Assembly (NCBI GenBank): GCA_016288855.1
Contig: JAEELJ010000008.1
Span: 1 to 63,094, forward strand
Direction: 5' to 3'
DNA length: 63,094 nt
From: Acholeplasmatales bacterium
GTDB lineage: Bacteria > Bacillota_I > Bacilli_A > Acholeplasmatales > Anaeroplasmataceae
The translations under genes were made by a program, and so were the position numbers. Below the pieces are notes generated by a model. The model searched no databases. It was not told the DNA's origin and saw only the letters and a list, made by a program, of their open reading frames with translations. Positions 62,868 to 63,094 of the stretch are shown here, piece by piece. Within the stretch, counting starts at the first letter, position 1. Each line of letters begins with the position of its first letter.

Positions 62868-63094
62868 CTCTATTTTCTCTTCTGATATGAATTCATACAT
62901 TGATGAAGCATCCGCTTTTTTAGTAGATGTTTCAAGTGATACAACACGAACATGAACTATTTTATTACCAAACATAATAGTAATAACATCACCAATTTTT
63001 AAATCATAGCTTGGCTTTTTTACTATGTCATTTACTAATATTCTTTCTGATTCGGCAACATCTTTCGCAAGTGTTCTTCTTTTTATAAGTCTTG
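62856..63094 (-). CDS. rqcP: RqcP/YabO-like S4-domain protein, N-terminus cut by the window edge
   Basis: The open frame from the window edge to TAA (62856-62858) reads RLIKRRTLAKDVAESERILV, then KKPSYDLKIGDVITIMFG and TKKADASSMYEFISEEK. This matches RqcP (YabO) of B. subtilis, which helps RqcH add C-terminal alanine tails to stalled nascent chains in ribosome-associated quality control. Roughly the first 10 residues are missing. RqcH is not in the window. Its terminator starts within its last codons. Confidence 0.87.
   Translation of the reverse strand, partial: RLIKRRTLAKDVAESERILVNDIVKKPSYDLKIGDVITIMFGNKIVHVRVVSLETSTKKADASSMYEFISEEKIEPQE

Noticed and set aside
1-63094. CRISPR array or cas genes
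   Set aside because: No series of regularly spaced direct repeats with unique spacers was seen, and no Cas motif in any reading frame.

Overview
The window is a low-GC (roughly 30%) bacterial chromosome segment. It uses the standard bacterial code: UGA is a stop, seen for example at the Nudix/prmC junction, and tryptophan is UGG, so this is not a Mycoplasma-type code. Gene content and order point to the Bacilli/Erysipelotrichia/'Tenericutes-like' part of the Firmicutes. The block tmk-holB-ricT-trmN-(TerB-like)-rsmI-...-metG mirrors the Bacillus subtilis tmk-holB-yaaT-yabB-yabC-metS region. Also present are RqcP (YabO), an energy-coupling-factor module ecfA1-ecfA2-ecfT-truA, an MsmX-like ATPase, DegV/FakB, HflX and BspA-like surface proteins. 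I cannot name the species. Almost every gene is on the minus strand; only hflX and an S66 peptidase are on the plus strand.

Layout. 1-2.6 kb: start of a GH105-type hydrolase, tsaC, prmC, a Nudix hydrolase and an orphan FakA-type domain. 2.7-5.9 kb: a DUF2130 nuclease-like coiled-coil protein, two tandem paralogous small RNAs with their own promoters and terminators, and two GNAT acetyltransferases. 5.9-6.8 kb: a DUF1848 protein. 7-25 kb: de novo purine and one-carbon genes in two adjacent minus-strand units. The first reads fhs, a PEPCK/HprK-fold kinase-like protein, purE, then a terminator. The second reads purK-purL-purC-purM-purN-purH-purD-folD-purB-guaA, then a terminator. fhs and folD supply the formyl-tetrahydrofolate used by PurN and PurH. 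purF and guaB are not in the window. 25-30 kb: yebC, degV, hflX, metG. 30-37 kb: the rsmI/trmN/ricT/holB/tmk housekeeping cluster. 36-40 kb: truA and the ECF transporter module. 40.2-40.8 kb: a broken acetyltransferase fragment with three phased operator-like palindromes, and tRNA-Gly(GCC). 41-50 kb: msmX, then a surface operon of a BspA-like leucine-rich-repeat protein, a large secreted GLUG-type protein interrupted by an in-frame stop, and a FtsX/MacB-type ABC exporter. 50-54 kb: a secreted protein, peptidases M29 and M24, and an Lrp regulator. 54-58 kb: a transposase-like relic, ROK glucokinase, an LRAT-domain protein and two unknowns. 57.6-63 kb: S66 peptidase, mnmE, a secreted Ig-like protein, a HAD lipoprotein, and the C-terminal end of rqcP.

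The strongest candidate for something undescribed is the pair of tandem ~130-140 nt RNAs at 4366-4694. Both copies keep the same -10-to-RNA spacing and the same hairpins, and the stems show compensatory base changes between copies. Other candidates are the PEPCK/HprK-like kinase fused by context to purine/C1 metabolism, the twin dyads around the purK promoter, the LRR-GLUG-exporter operon, and the phased palindromes before the dead acetyltransferase.
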